Assembly: GCF_042453785.1 (NCBI RefSeq)
Contig: NC_091671.1
Location: forward strand, 37,959,001-38,023,000
Length of the DNA stretch: 64,000 nucleotides
From: Malus domestica
Taxonomy: Eukaryota > Streptophyta > Magnoliopsida > Rosales > Rosaceae
Direction of reading: 5' to 3'
Below, one piece after another: positions 21,282 to 31,577 of the stretch (position 1 is the first letter of the stretch; each line of letters starts with the position of its first letter). Below the pieces are notes generated by a model. It made no database searches and was not told the DNA's origin. It saw only the letters and a program-made list of their open reading frames with translations. A program made the position numbers and the translations under genes.

Positions 21282-24200
21282 TCAATAAAGTCTGCCAGTG
21301 CACTCTGGAGAACCACAATAGCAACTCTTCTTCTTTATCTTGCCATTAGAATCACGAACCTGGTCTATCATATAATTGTAATGATAGGTCAACTCTTGCA
21401 AAGGAGGAATGTTCTCAGCAGCAAAGAACATGATGTGAGGAATTCTAGTGTCATCATGATCATAGAGGACATTTTGGGCATAAAGATTAGGAGAACAACT
21501 ATGGTTGATAAATCTTCCCACATTGCCGTACTCTACTGCATCAATGGTGAATCCACCTTCCCCCACAACTCCATGAGAACTTGATTGTGCATCGGGCATG
21601 AGGATTGAAAGTCCATCCCAAAGAGAATTGTCGCTGTAGTTATTCCCAATATCAAACAGATACTCATCATTCCCAGTTCTTTCTTCAGCTTCCTTCTCTT
21701 CCAGGAGCTCTCCTATATACTCACATATAAAACTTCCCGAAGGAATGGAATTTAGGGATCTCACTCCCCAACCCCTCGATTCAGTTTTGAAGATTTCAAG
21801 CTGAAATTTGATACCACGCTGACTAACTCTATTGTAACAAGAAGGAGGACACTTACAAGAAGGACCACACTCATACACAAGGGACTTTGCTTCAACAATA
21901 GCACCATTGAAGTTATATGGGATCTCACCTCCGTTCTCAACTGCACAAGAACATTTCTCAGAATCTGAGCATTCAACAATACAGGTACAACCCTTGGGAG
22001 GAACTGGGCGGCACCAATCTGGATATATCATGCTAGTTATGTATACAAATGTTGGAGGTTTCTCATCATCTATGGTATTCACAGCACAGACAGGAATGGA
22101 CTCTTTCCCTCCTGAAATATCATCAATGCATAGACCTTCCCGTACTTTATATTTTTTGGACTTCTTCACTTCTTTCCAAGCAAGCTCTGGTTGATCTCGG
22201 ACTCTGTCAAGTTGAAACTTGAAAACAAGCTTACCATGAGACCCCATATCCTGCCAACATTTCTCTACCAAATATAGTCCATCATAAACATATGTCTTAC
22301 TTCTTCCATCTTCAGAGCCACGGATCACTCTAACAGGATTTTTTTCATCCAGACTATTCTTTAAAGCAAGGTTTCCCCGTTCAAGCTTCTGATCTTCAGG
22401 TTCCTTATCAGTATTCATCACATTTCCTCCTTGGCCTGTATAAATCAAGGAACTTGAATTATCCAAATCATCTGCATAGCCACCAGATGCAACGATACTG
22501 GTTGCAAGGATCTTCCCACCATGCTTTACATAATCTATACCACCCTGAATCTGGCGATGAAGGCCAACAATAGTAAGTTCCACTCTGTAATGAAACTCAT
22601 CGCCAACTTCAACTCCCGGCACAGTTCCCAAGATTTGTTTGCCCGTATTTACATATTTTCCTTTATCCTTGAGGATCTTTGCAGCTGAATAATCAACCCT
22701 TTTGCGAGGAACTCCTCCTTCCTTTGACTTACCCTCTTCCTCCCGCAAGAGCTTCCTACAGAGAGCTTGGAACAGACGCAATGTCTCCCTCACCGTGTTT
22801 CGGGTATTATCACGAACTTTGCTAGTTGAACTACTAGTACCAAAAGGAGGAGGACATACATCAGAACAACCTGATCTTGGACTCACATAAAAGTCTTCTT
22901 TCTGGTCAAGCTCAAGAGAATACTCCTTCTTGTCCCAGACAACAAGCTGACGTGTACCTTCATAAGCACTCATTTGTGATATAGGAAGAATATTCTTTGG
23001 AGACTTTCCTCCAATGTCCGAGTCATCTTTTTTCCTGGAAATAGCCTTAGACCTTTCTATCTGACATTTCACATCAAGCTTCTTTCGTTTTCTTTCGCTA
23101 CTTCCACCTTCTAGTTTATGTAGGTCAACCACTTTTCCCATCCTCCATGGACAGTTTGACGCAGTCATCAAACCCATTACAACCGCTTTTTCCGACGTAA
23201 TTTCCGATCTTACAAAATCTTCTTCGTGCAATTGATTATGATAATAAGGTTTACCTAAGTCTGTCTCGCTTGGACTTTCCTTTCCATGGTATACCACCAT
23301 CTCCATCCCCACTTTCTCCTCTGAATGTTCAACACTCCCCGTGCCTTGGAATATATAGCGTCCTTGAGAAAGTTCATGGTAAATTTTTTTAGCATCTTCT
23401 GAAACCACGTTCATCTCATAATTTACATCATGGTGCCTTTCCAATTCTTGTACAGCATGTCCCTTGCTTTTTGGTTGAACCTTGTCCCCAATTAGTAGAG
23501 AAATATCCCCTCCATTTTCACTCTTGTGAAACTCTCTATCTTGAACATCCTCACCTGTTTGTCTCACAGTAGTCTTCGCTGTGTTCAATGATGATGGTTC
23601 GCCATCCATAGCGGACCTCTCTTGACCAAAATTCCTCGCCTCCAGGGCAGGGTTTCTTCCACAAAGAGGAGGGAAGTCCCGAATGGCTGATACTACTCTT
23701 CGAGGAGGATATTTTTTAACTGCAGTCTTCTCCAGACCATTTCCACTAGAAATGGAGATGGATCCATTGGGTGGTGAATCAGGCATAACAGAAGACATAT
23801 CTTCATTTGGTGTAGCCACACCAAGCTGAAGTGGGTCCTTCAACGAATCAGATATTTCATTCAGCAATGCATTTAAATCCACTGTCTCCACAGTACCAAA
23901 AGCCTTACCATTAGTCAATGCAGTCTCATTGATCGAACCAGCAGGTACCATTCGCACTTCAATCCCTTGTTCATCATCGTCGTTACCCCCGCTAATCAAA
24001 GCCTCAGCAGCAACAACAGAAGCTGCCTCTTCAACCGGTCTCCAATTGTTTAACCCATGTTGGTCATTTGGCAAATCAGAAATTTCATGCTCTAAGGTTG
24101 CCACTGATTCAATTCTCTCCACAGTACCCACATCCTTACCATTCATCAAGTCAGTCTCATCCACATGAACATTTGAGCGCCCGAGCTTGTCAACCCCACG

Positions 24201-24494
24201 TGCATCGCCATTTTCACCCCTACTAACCAAATTTTCTGTTGGTACACTGTCAAAATTTCCCCCAGAAGCAGCCCCTTCATGTCGTCTCAAATTTTCCCTT
24301 AACTGACCAAACCGTCCGCACCCCAGGGGAAAATCACGGACCGCAGAGACTGTACGCCTCTTTAAGTTAGGAGCACGGAAAGAGCACTCTCCATTTTCCA
24401 TGGATCGTCCCAATCTCCCCTCAGAATGACTACCATTAAGTGAAGCAATTCGCCTCGAAGATTCCGAATGTTGCATCGCTTCAACGACCCCCAT
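21282..24494 (-). CDS. SUVH5/6: SUVH5/6-type histone H3 lysine-9 methyltransferase
   Basis: A 1070-residue uninterrupted frame. The N-terminal half is long and acidic with two copies of a SAIRDFP.GCGR-type motif (near residues 50 and 270) seen in SUVH5/6 proteins. An SRA/YDG domain follows (about 610-760; GTVPGVEVGDEFHYRVEL, GIDYVKHGG), which reads methylated cytosine. Then a cysteine-rich pre-SET (about 835-890), SET (about 895-1035, with SRGWGVRS, FINHSCSPN and LTYHYNY) and post-SET CYCGSPECTGRLY at the C-terminus. The catalytic NHSC motif and the zinc cysteines are present. The role is nuclear: it couples CHG DNA methylation to H3K9 methylation. The coding part is intronless as in many SUVH genes; a 5' UTR intron is listed separately. 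Which of SUVH5 or SUVH6 is uncertain. Confidence 0.95.
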   Translation of the reverse strand: MGVVEAMQHSESSRRIASLNGSHSEGRLGRSMENGECSFRAPNLKRRTVSAVRDFPLGCGRFGQLRENLRRHEGAASGGNFDSVPTENLVSRGENGDARGVDKLGRSNVHVDETDLMNGKDVGTVERIESVATLEHEISDLPNDQHGLNNWRPVEEAASVVAAEALISGGNDDDEQGIEVRMVPAGSINETALTNGKAFGTVETVDLNALLNEISDSLKDPLQLGVATPNEDMSSVMPDSPPNGSISISSGNGLEKTAVKKYPPRRVVSAIRDFPPLCGRNPALEARNFGQERSAMDGEPSSLNTAKTTVRQTGEDVQDREFHKSENGGDISLLIGDKVQPKSKGHAVQELERHHDVNYEMNVVSEDAKKIYHELSQGRYIFQGTGSVEHSEEKVGMEMVVYHGKESPSETDLGKPYYHNQLHEEDFVRSEITSEKAVVMGLMTASNCPWRMGKVVDLHKLEGGSSERKRKKLDVKCQIERSKAISRKKDDSDIGGKSPKNILPISQMSAYEGTRQLVVWDKKEYSLELDQKEDFYVSPRSGCSDVCPPPFGTSSSTSKVRDNTRNTVRETLRLFQALCRKLLREEEGKSKEGGVPRKRVDYSAAKILKDKGKYVNTGKQILGTVPGVEVGDEFHYRVELTIVGLHRQIQGGIDYVKHGGKILATSIVASGGYADDLDNSSSLIYTGQGGNVMNTDKEPEDQKLERGNLALKNSLDEKNPVRVIRGSEDGRSKTYVYDGLYLVEKCWQDMGSHGKLVFKFQLDRVRDQPELAWKEVKKSKKYKVREGLCIDDISGGKESIPVCAVNTIDDEKPPTFVYITSMIYPDWCRPVPPKGCTCIVECSDSEKCSCAVENGGEIPYNFNGAIVEAKSLVYECGPSCKCPPSCYNRVSQRGIKFQLEIFKTESRGWGVRSLNSIPSGSFICEYIGELLEEKEAEERTGNDEYLFDIGNNYSDNSLWDGLSILMPDAQSSSHGVVGEGGFTIDAVEYGNVGRFINHSCSPNLYAQNVLYDHDDTRIPHIMFFAAENIPPLQELTYHYNYMIDQVRDSNGKIKKKSCYCGSPECTGRLY

Positions 24495-24511
24495 TCCAAT
24501 TCCAAATCAAA

Positions 24512-24744
24512 CTAAAATGTATCAATAATTGCTCAAAAACCTAAAATTCATAGTAAATTCATTACAACCACAATTATTCGCAACGGTCGAATCTAACAAT
24601 AAAACCAATTTAGGAACAGCTACAGATCTCAAAATCCACAGTAATTAAGAATAACAGCGATTAATTATATACTAATTAATCTCAAAGTCTAAACAAACAA
24701 CGATTTAAAGTAGAAACAGAGAAAATGAACGAAGAAAAACTTAC
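24512..24744 (-). other. Predicted 5' UTR intron of the SUVH gene
   Basis: On the minus strand, a GTAAGT donor at 24744 and a TTTTAG acceptor ending at 24512 lie 18 bases before the ATG. The segment is T-rich with no frame, as expected for a leader intron. Upstream, 24750-24900 is GC-richer and likely the 5' exon. Confidence 0.65.
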
Positions 24745-25099
24745 TAGTCAACGGATAATCCGGCTTAGCAGTCGGACGATTGCAGGACAAGTGCGATTTT
24801 GAGAGATTTGAGAAGAGAATTAGGGTTTCGGGGAAGTGATTTGGGGAGTGTTTGGCACACGCTGCAAGCTTAGCGCGCGCGTCAGCGGCGATCTCGCGAA
24901 ATGACGCGATGTGCGCAAGGAAGAACGACCCCAACGATTTATTTTCCTTTCGCGGAACGCGGCGTTTTGGCTCAAAGGTGTTTTAGGGGACGGTTCGTCT
25001 CTCAACAAGTGACATGGCGTTCATTCAATGGCGTGAGAGCACTATGTACTTTATTAGTACTTGACACACTAGAACAACAATAGAGTGTTACTGGCACAT

Positions 25100-27060
25100 C
25101 ATCACGTAACGTTATATAACGCATTCATAAAATTTCATAAAGGTTTAATACCTTGTGAAATAAGCCTTGATGAGTAATGAATGAACATATGAAAGGGATG
25201 TAGAACTCTAAAAATGACTTAGGGGTTTATATAGTGCTTGCATTGGGGTCTTTGGAGAAGTTGTGAGCATTAATTATAGGTGTAACTTGAGAATCAAGAA
25301 GAGAATCCACTAAAAGATTACGTTGATTCCATTTAAAATTTAAGCTTGATTTGGAGGCAGTTTAAGAATACGACTAAATCTCAATTGTATTCAGACGATA
25401 AATTCTTTTCTTAAGGGCTAAGTTTCATCTGCAGATATTACACCAAGGTGAGCATTTTGAAACCTAGAGGCAGTTTCCATTCGTAGCATAGATCAAAGTC
25501 AGGCACTCTAGTAGGACTCTTAGTATTAACCGCGATGATTCGTCAGAAAATGGGATGATAGCTACTTTTTCTGCATAACAGGATTATTAGTTACTCATTG
25601 GATGTATTTGAGGCATTTACCATAGATTGGTGTATTAGTCTGTGAATTTCTTCTTCAAAAGAAATATTTCCAGGGTAGAGTGGCGACGCTGCTGAGTAAA
25701 TGTGTATGAGTTCGACGCTCAGGCCATTCGGCTTCCCTGCAGCAATGCAAGTAAGCAAGAAGCTAATTGACAGGATGCAAATAACATGATGAACTGCTGT
25801 CCCTTCCATTTGACCAGTTCTTCTTCCTTTCTTCTTTCCGGTTAAATTTTGAACATGCCAAATTTTTATTTTTTTTTAAAAGAGGATAACTGGTGACAAG
25901 TTATGATTATCCACTATTTTCGGAGGCCGGAAAAACTCATAAAGACGTTTTAGCCTTCCCCTAATCACAAATTTGGCTATGCTAAATTGGTTCGTCAAAT
26001 TTCTATAAGAACTCATGTATTTGACATAATGCATGTCTTCTCATCTCATGTGCAGTGAGGGAAAAGACGAACCGTTTTACCATGCATGTATTGAGCCATT
26101 GAAAATCTTTCAATTGATGTTGAAAATTATTACTATACTAATTATTGATTAAAAATGAGAAACACACACCTTTTTTCTTTTCTTACACATTCCTGTTTAA
26201 TTTTGTCCATTGTTATCATTTGATTTTGTAGAAAAGCTTTGTACTGATCGTGAAAATTATTACTATCCTAATTATTGATTAAAAAATGATAAACGCAATC
26301 ATTTTTTCTTCTCTACAAAATCCTGTTTAATTTTGTCATTGGTTTTGATTAGATTGGCTGAAATAAAGCGGGTGTGTAATAAACTAAAGGGGAGCGTGAA
26401 AATTACTTTCCTTTAGAAATTCTCTATGCACAGCGCTTGTTTGTATTATTTAATATTGATAGTGTATCACTAACACGTCGATAGATTTATCATTTATGAT
26501 TATCTATACGACGTCGAATTAGGGAATTTAACAAAAATGGATGTCATGTTCAGAGAAGAACTTAATGAAGTACAATTTCATCTGCTATCTTCCGTTTTAA
26601 GTATTGTGAACTACACACATTAGACAAAAAATTATGTAAACTAATTTATGTACTCATTTTATTTCTACAACCTTGTGTTTATCAAGTGCAAAAAGTAGCG
26701 GAAAAATACTTCTCAAGATAAAACGAACATTTTTCGCTCTTTTTCTCTTCTGCACGCTCCTGTTTATGGAGTGAAAAAAGTTGGGGGAAAACACTTTCAC
26801 AAGGTAAAACAAACATTTTTATAGCATCAAATTACTAGAAAAAAAAAGAAAGAAAAAAAAAACAGTTTTAAAAAGAATTTAAGCTGGAAAGCAACCTAAT
26901 TAATAGAAAAGTAAACAATTTGGGAATTGCCAAAGAATATGCTGACCTAGATTTATCCGCATATACTCTCCAATTCATTCCCAAAACGATAACCTCCACA
27001 GCGCCCGTCACCAAACAGCAACTTTCCTTCGCCACAAAGGCACACCCGGGACACATCCAG
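25100..27060. other. Intergenic with a protease remnant and tandem duplication
   Basis: Apart from the aspartic protease remnant (25380-25809) this AT-rich region holds an imperfect tandem duplication of about 115-120 bases (26117-26345; shared TATTACTATNCTAATTATTG). No other gene is seen. Confidence 0.6.
25380..25809 (-). pseudogene. Aspartic protease (A1, CDR1/nepenthesin-like) remnant
   Basis: A 72-codon frame (25809 to 25591) begins with a signal peptide (HVICILSISFLLTCIAAG) and continues with GLSVELIH and SPLYPG, the usual start of the CDR1-like aspartic protease propeptide. It stops after SMVNASNTSNE. Further on, out of frame, a piece reads DFDLCYEWKLPL, which resembles the C-terminal lobe of the same family (FDLCY). 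Both catalytic DTG/DSG segments are missing, so most of the gene is deleted. The N-terminal match is good; the C-terminal match is weaker. Confidence 0.6.
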
Positions 27061-27074
27061 AACCTCCAAATCGC

Positions 27075-27116
27075 CACGTGTCACTTCCAAACCCAACAGC
27101 CAATCCCTCACACGTG
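27075..27116. promoter_or_regulatory. Two G-box (CACGTG) sites upstream of the LFG gene
   Basis: CACGTG occurs at 27075-27080 (inside CCACGTGTC, an ABRE-type context) and 27111-27116, 160-200 bases before the start codon. bZIP factors bind such sites in plants; use here is inferred from position. Confidence 0.5.
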
Positions 27117-27274
27117 TACGCGCGACCCGTCGCGAAAGTCTCTAACTGCACGGTGCGGGTTGTGTTCCTTATTAAACCTCCACGCCCCGAACTTTCCTTC
27201 ACGTTCCCGCAAAGAATCCCGGCAGCCAAACACTCGATAACGATCTTAATCTGAGCAAATCGGAGAAGACGAAG

Positions 27275-28692
27275 ATGTGGAATCAGGCGTTTCGGAAGAG
27301 TGATCCGGAGGCCGGAGCGAGGCTGCTCTACCCTGTGATGCTCGAGAGCCCCGAGCTCCGGTGGTCCTTCATCCGCAAAATCTACGCGATCGTTGCCATC
27401 CAATTACTCGCCACCATCGCTGTAGGCGCCGTCGTCGTTTCGGTCCGGCCGGTGGCTAACTTCTTTGTCAGCACCGGCGCCGGCCTGGCGCTCTACATCG
27501 TTCTCATCATCACGCCTTTCATCGGTACGCTTCAAATTTCTGTGAAATTTTGATTTTTTTGGGGGATTTCTGTGAGTTTGTTGTGAAATTTAGGGTTTTT
27601 TTATTTGTTTTTTGGTTTGCAGTGCTGTGCCCACTGTACTATTACCACCAGAAGCATCCGGTTAATTATCTTTTACTGGGAATTTTTACCATCTCACTGG
27701 CATTTGTCGTTGGTTTGACCTGTGCATTTACTAGCGGTGAGTGCTCATGAACTTTCCTCTATCATTTTTTTTTTGGGTATTTTTGTGATGTAAATAATTA
27801 ATTTTGATAATTTGATGTAATTAGGGAGTCTTAACCCTCTTGTTCTTGTGATTTATGGAGTTTTTTAAATCTAAAAAGGGAAAATGCTTGATGGAGTTAG
27901 ACTGCATTTTTGCTCACCATCTTAAATTAATGGCAACGCTCATCACCTTATTAATTACCGTTAGATAAGTTTAATTTTCGAAGTCCGTAGGGTTGATAGA
28001 AAATCAGACGGTAATCAATGGGCAGTGAGCATCACCTTCACTTAGGGCGGTAGGCCACAATATTTTCTCAAATTATATCCGTAAAATCATCAAATTAATC
28101 ATGTTAGTAGTCACTTTTTAGGTTTGTAAGTTATCTGTGTGGTCTCTATCCCTTTTTGTTGTCTCCTTTGATAACCAATTGGATGACATTGTGAAATCAT
28201 GTAACTTGTTGAACTGAAAACAGGGAAGGTGATTTTGGAGTCGGTTATTCTGACGGCAGTGGTCGTAATTGGTTTGACCTTGTACACATTTTGGGCTGCA
28301 AGGAGAGGCCAAGATTTCCACTTTCTTGGTCCTTTCTTGTCCGGAGCTCTACTGGTTCTGATCGTATTTGCTCTGATTCAGGTATGTGTTGCGTTATTTG
28401 ATTGAACGAACAAACTCCCTGTTGTGTCTGTGTTGTTGTTTTTGCGTTTTTAAGCTTTGGGTTTGTTCGTATATTCTTTTGATTGCAGGTTTTCTTCCCG
28501 CTTGGTAAGATCTCGGTGATGATATATGGTTGCTTGGCGTCGATTATATTTTGTGGGTACATTGTGTATGACACGGACAACTTGATCAAGCGATACTCTT
28601 ACGACGAGTACATTTGGGCTGCAGTTTCCTTGTATTTGGATATCATCAACCTCTTCCTAGCTCTTCTCACCGTTTTTAGGGCGTCCGACTGA
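27275..28692 (+). CDS. LFG: LIFEGUARD/BI-1-like membrane protein (BIL4 type)
   Basis: Four exons: 27275-27524, 27623-27736, 28224-28381 and 28489-28692, all with GT-AG introns and consistent phases, giving 241 residues. The protein begins MWNQAFRKSDPEAG, then LYPVMLESPELRW, CPLYYYHQKHPVNYLLLGIF, FVVGLTCAF, VILESVILTAVVVIGLTLY and YDTDNLIKRYSYDEYIWAAVSLYLDIINL. These are the conserved segments of the seven-helix LFG/TMBIM family. The closest well-known relatives are Arabidopsis BIL4 and LFG proteins, which sit in endomembranes and act in cell-death control and brassinosteroid signalling. All seven hydrophobic segments and the C-terminal charged motif are intact, so it should be functional. The exact LFG number is not assigned. 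Confidence 0.95.
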
Positions 28693-29351
28693 GAAGATAT
28701 TCTTGATTGGTTCGTCTCTTTTGTTCCCCCAAATGCGATTACATATTGTCGTCGTTATGGTTTAGGATTAATTGTGAATGTCATAAACAACTAAACTCTC
28801 TTATAATACACTGATTAATAGTTGATGCTCATGGAAGATTTTTGTGTATTGTAGCATGTAAATGTGTTTCGTTGGTTCATTATCCCATGGTAGGAGATTT
28901 CTGTTTGTCAATAGTTGCTTGGGGTTTCAACTCTCCAGATCTCGCAATCGGGAGCCGACGGATCCCGTAATTCGAACTATTCAAGAGAGGGGGAGAGACA
29001 TGAGGACCTTTGGTTTTTGTGAGGTGGTTTAGCAGGGTGGACAAATGAGGCTTGTAAGATTTGAAATGAGTGGTTTGGATTATTCTGTCCATTTTTCGGA
29101 CTCGTGATCTGAAGACTATCTTGATTCCAAAGTCCCATTGGACCTGGTTAGTGGAGCCCGAAGGGGCCTCACTTTGCTCCTTTTCTGCCTTTCTGTTCCA
29201 TCATCTCCTATTTTGGGGATCACAAGACAGTGCTACTTCTGAAAGTCCTCTAAGTGTAATGAAGTCAAAAGTGTAGAATGACCAGGAGGCGCACTAGTTT
29301 GGGGCGCCTAAATCTGAAACTTAGTGCAACTGTGTGTGATCACGTCATCAT

Positions 29352-29550
29352 CGAAAAGCGTTCTCTTCGGATCTTTTTCTCTTAATTCATCAAGTTTGAG
29401 GATCCAGGCCATTGAAATTTAATATAATGGTTAAAGTTATTATAACTTTTAAAGTAGATTTTTGTTTGTAGCCGTTTGATCAAGTTTCAATGGTCCGTAT
29501 CTCCAGACTTGGTGGATTAGGAGAAAAGGATCCTGAACGGATCCCTTTCC
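29352..29550. mobile_element. MITE family A, copy 2, 8-bp target duplication
   Basis: 199 bases. GTCATCAT flanks both sides (29344-29351 and 29551-29558), a perfect 8-bp target duplication that suggests hAT-type transposition. The interior shares GGCCATTGAAATTTAAT and GATCAAGTTTCAATGGTCCG with the other family members; the right end is AGGATCCTGAACGGATCC. Confidence 0.85.
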
Positions 29551-30044
29551 GTCATCATCCGGAGTCCCTACTTTGGTCCAGGAACACTTGTGTAGGTGTA
29601 TTTGACCAGATAATGCGCCTGATTTTGTTTGAAAATTAGAGAATTGCACTTGCATTGAATGACGTGGTTTACTGATGGGTTAATTTTTGACCGTCGGGTT
29701 TAATGTTTAGTATGAATAACTATTTAATCATCAGAGGTGATTTTAAATTGGTCCAATTTCTTAAAATATTTCAAATAGGTATGAAAAATATATATTTATT
29801 ATGTCACAGGTGTTAAGTGATGCCGTCGCTATCGTTAGTTGATGATATTTTCAATGTTAAGTGATTGGTATAGACAAAATTAAAAGCTAACTTTTATTAA
29901 AACATCATTTCGGAGTTTTGAATTCATTGATGTCTTTTAACCAAGTTAAACGTTAACTTTGTCCAGTTAAACTAGCCCGGTCTAGGGTTCCATTTAACAC
30001 TGGTGATTTAACGAATATTTTTTAAAATGTTAGGTAATTGAAAT

Positions 30045-30197
30045 AGGGATGTGATATCCACACATCCGTTTTTACTTCTTTCATACCTTTTTAGTTTTCG
30101 TCCGTCTGATAGGATGAAATGAAGAATATCAACAGACATAAATTAACAAGAGATGTGTGAGAAGTAAAAAGAGGTGTGTGGATAGTACACCCCTTGA
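30045..30197. mobile_element. MITE family E, copy 1
   Basis: About 150 bases with inverted ends (GATATCCACACATCC at left, GGTGTGTGGATAGTAC at right) and interior TTCGTCCGTCTGATAGGATG. Its reverse complement matches 34624-34760 over most of its length. Confidence 0.7.
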
Positions 30198-30385
30198 AAT
30201 ATTTTAAAAGATTGAGACAAGTTTATAATTACCTCTAAAAATTGAATAATTATATGAACTTAATAACCCTTAAGTACTCCAACCGTTTTACAGTTTTTCG
30301 GGTCAAATGGCCTTAGATCAACCCTTTACTCGATCCAATAGGATATGTATGTCCGATTTTATGTTTGATCTTTCATTCGATCCTA

Positions 30386-30555
30386 CAACTACAATTTTAA
30401 GAGAAAAGAAATAAGAAAGATTTAAAATTAAAGTGACGACATGCATTATCAACGCTACAAATTAGTGTAACAACTACAATTTTAAGAGAAAAGAAATAAG
30501 AAAGATTTAAAATTAAAGTGACGACATGCATTATCAACGCTACAAATTAGTGTAA
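30386..30555 (+). repeat. Tandem duplication, 85-bp unit, 2 copies
   Basis: 30386-30470 and 30471-30555 are identical by eye, starting CAACTACAATTTTAAGAG. Identity implies a recent event. Confidence 0.9.
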
Positions 30556-31577
30556 CTTACAGTGGCAAAGCCAGCATGGGAGTTGCCTTAACCTCAACAA
30601 CTTCAAAAATTCATGTATATTTGTTTGTATATTGTGTTTGATCCTTGTAAACAACTAAGCCAAATTAGATTACGACATCCTTCTCCTACTTCTTCTATTT
30701 TAGCTATCACATTTGTCTTACTTTTCTCTCTTTTTCTGTGCGACTCTATTGTGAGCATCATGTGCTCGATAAAATACGCTTGACAAGTCTTGATATTCTT
30801 CAATATTACTCCACAGTATCATGAATTCACTATCGACAAGCCTCTACAAATAATAATATTTGATATATGTTGGCATAAGTTTTCAATATATGTTGACAGG
30901 AATTGGCAGGTGCATACTACTCAACTAACTGACCCAATCAAACTTTTTTTGTTGATATTATGACCCTATTATTTAAAAATCCTGACTCCACAACAGGTGG
31001 CGTGTACCATCTTATACATGTTCCACACTTAACTCGACTCAAAGGTATTTGGGTCTTAATTTTTCACATGCCCAAAGTGAGACCATTGAGCGTGACGAGC
31101 TCGGACCAAAATAGTATGACTCGTTAATGCCAGTTGTTTTAGACATTTGCCCTTTAAAACCTACCACCGTTTTCAATTTTTGCTTTCTGGGGCAAGCTTG
31201 GTAAATTTTATCACAAAATTCTACGATACTCTGAAGTATCCTATGTTAAGAGTTTTTCAACTGTTAAATTTTGGTTTTTGTGATTTTTACTAAAGATTTA
31301 ACAATTCAAAAACCCTAAGAATCAAATGCTACAAAATACCATTGAAAATTCCATTGTGACAGTACATACTAAAACTAACTACTATATATATATTATTCCT
31401 AAAGCAGGTCATGTCCTTTGAAATTTCCGAATTCAAAAGTGAAGTGCTTTTGTTCAGGACCTCCCCTCTACACTACATGTGCCTAACACCTCCTTTTTTA
31501 ATACCAACAGTCTGCCAAAATCCAAAAACAACAGCATCTATGTCATGCGATTCGTTAGACATAATGCAGAGACCTAA

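Larger units (their letters stand above)
28750..31560. other. Intergenic: two MITEs, an 85-bp tandem duplication, no gene
   Basis: Only short frames without family signatures. Repeats here are listed separately. Confidence 0.6.

Noticed and set aside
30386-30555. CRISPR-like array
   Set aside because: Only two adjacent identical units without spacers, in a plant nuclear genome.
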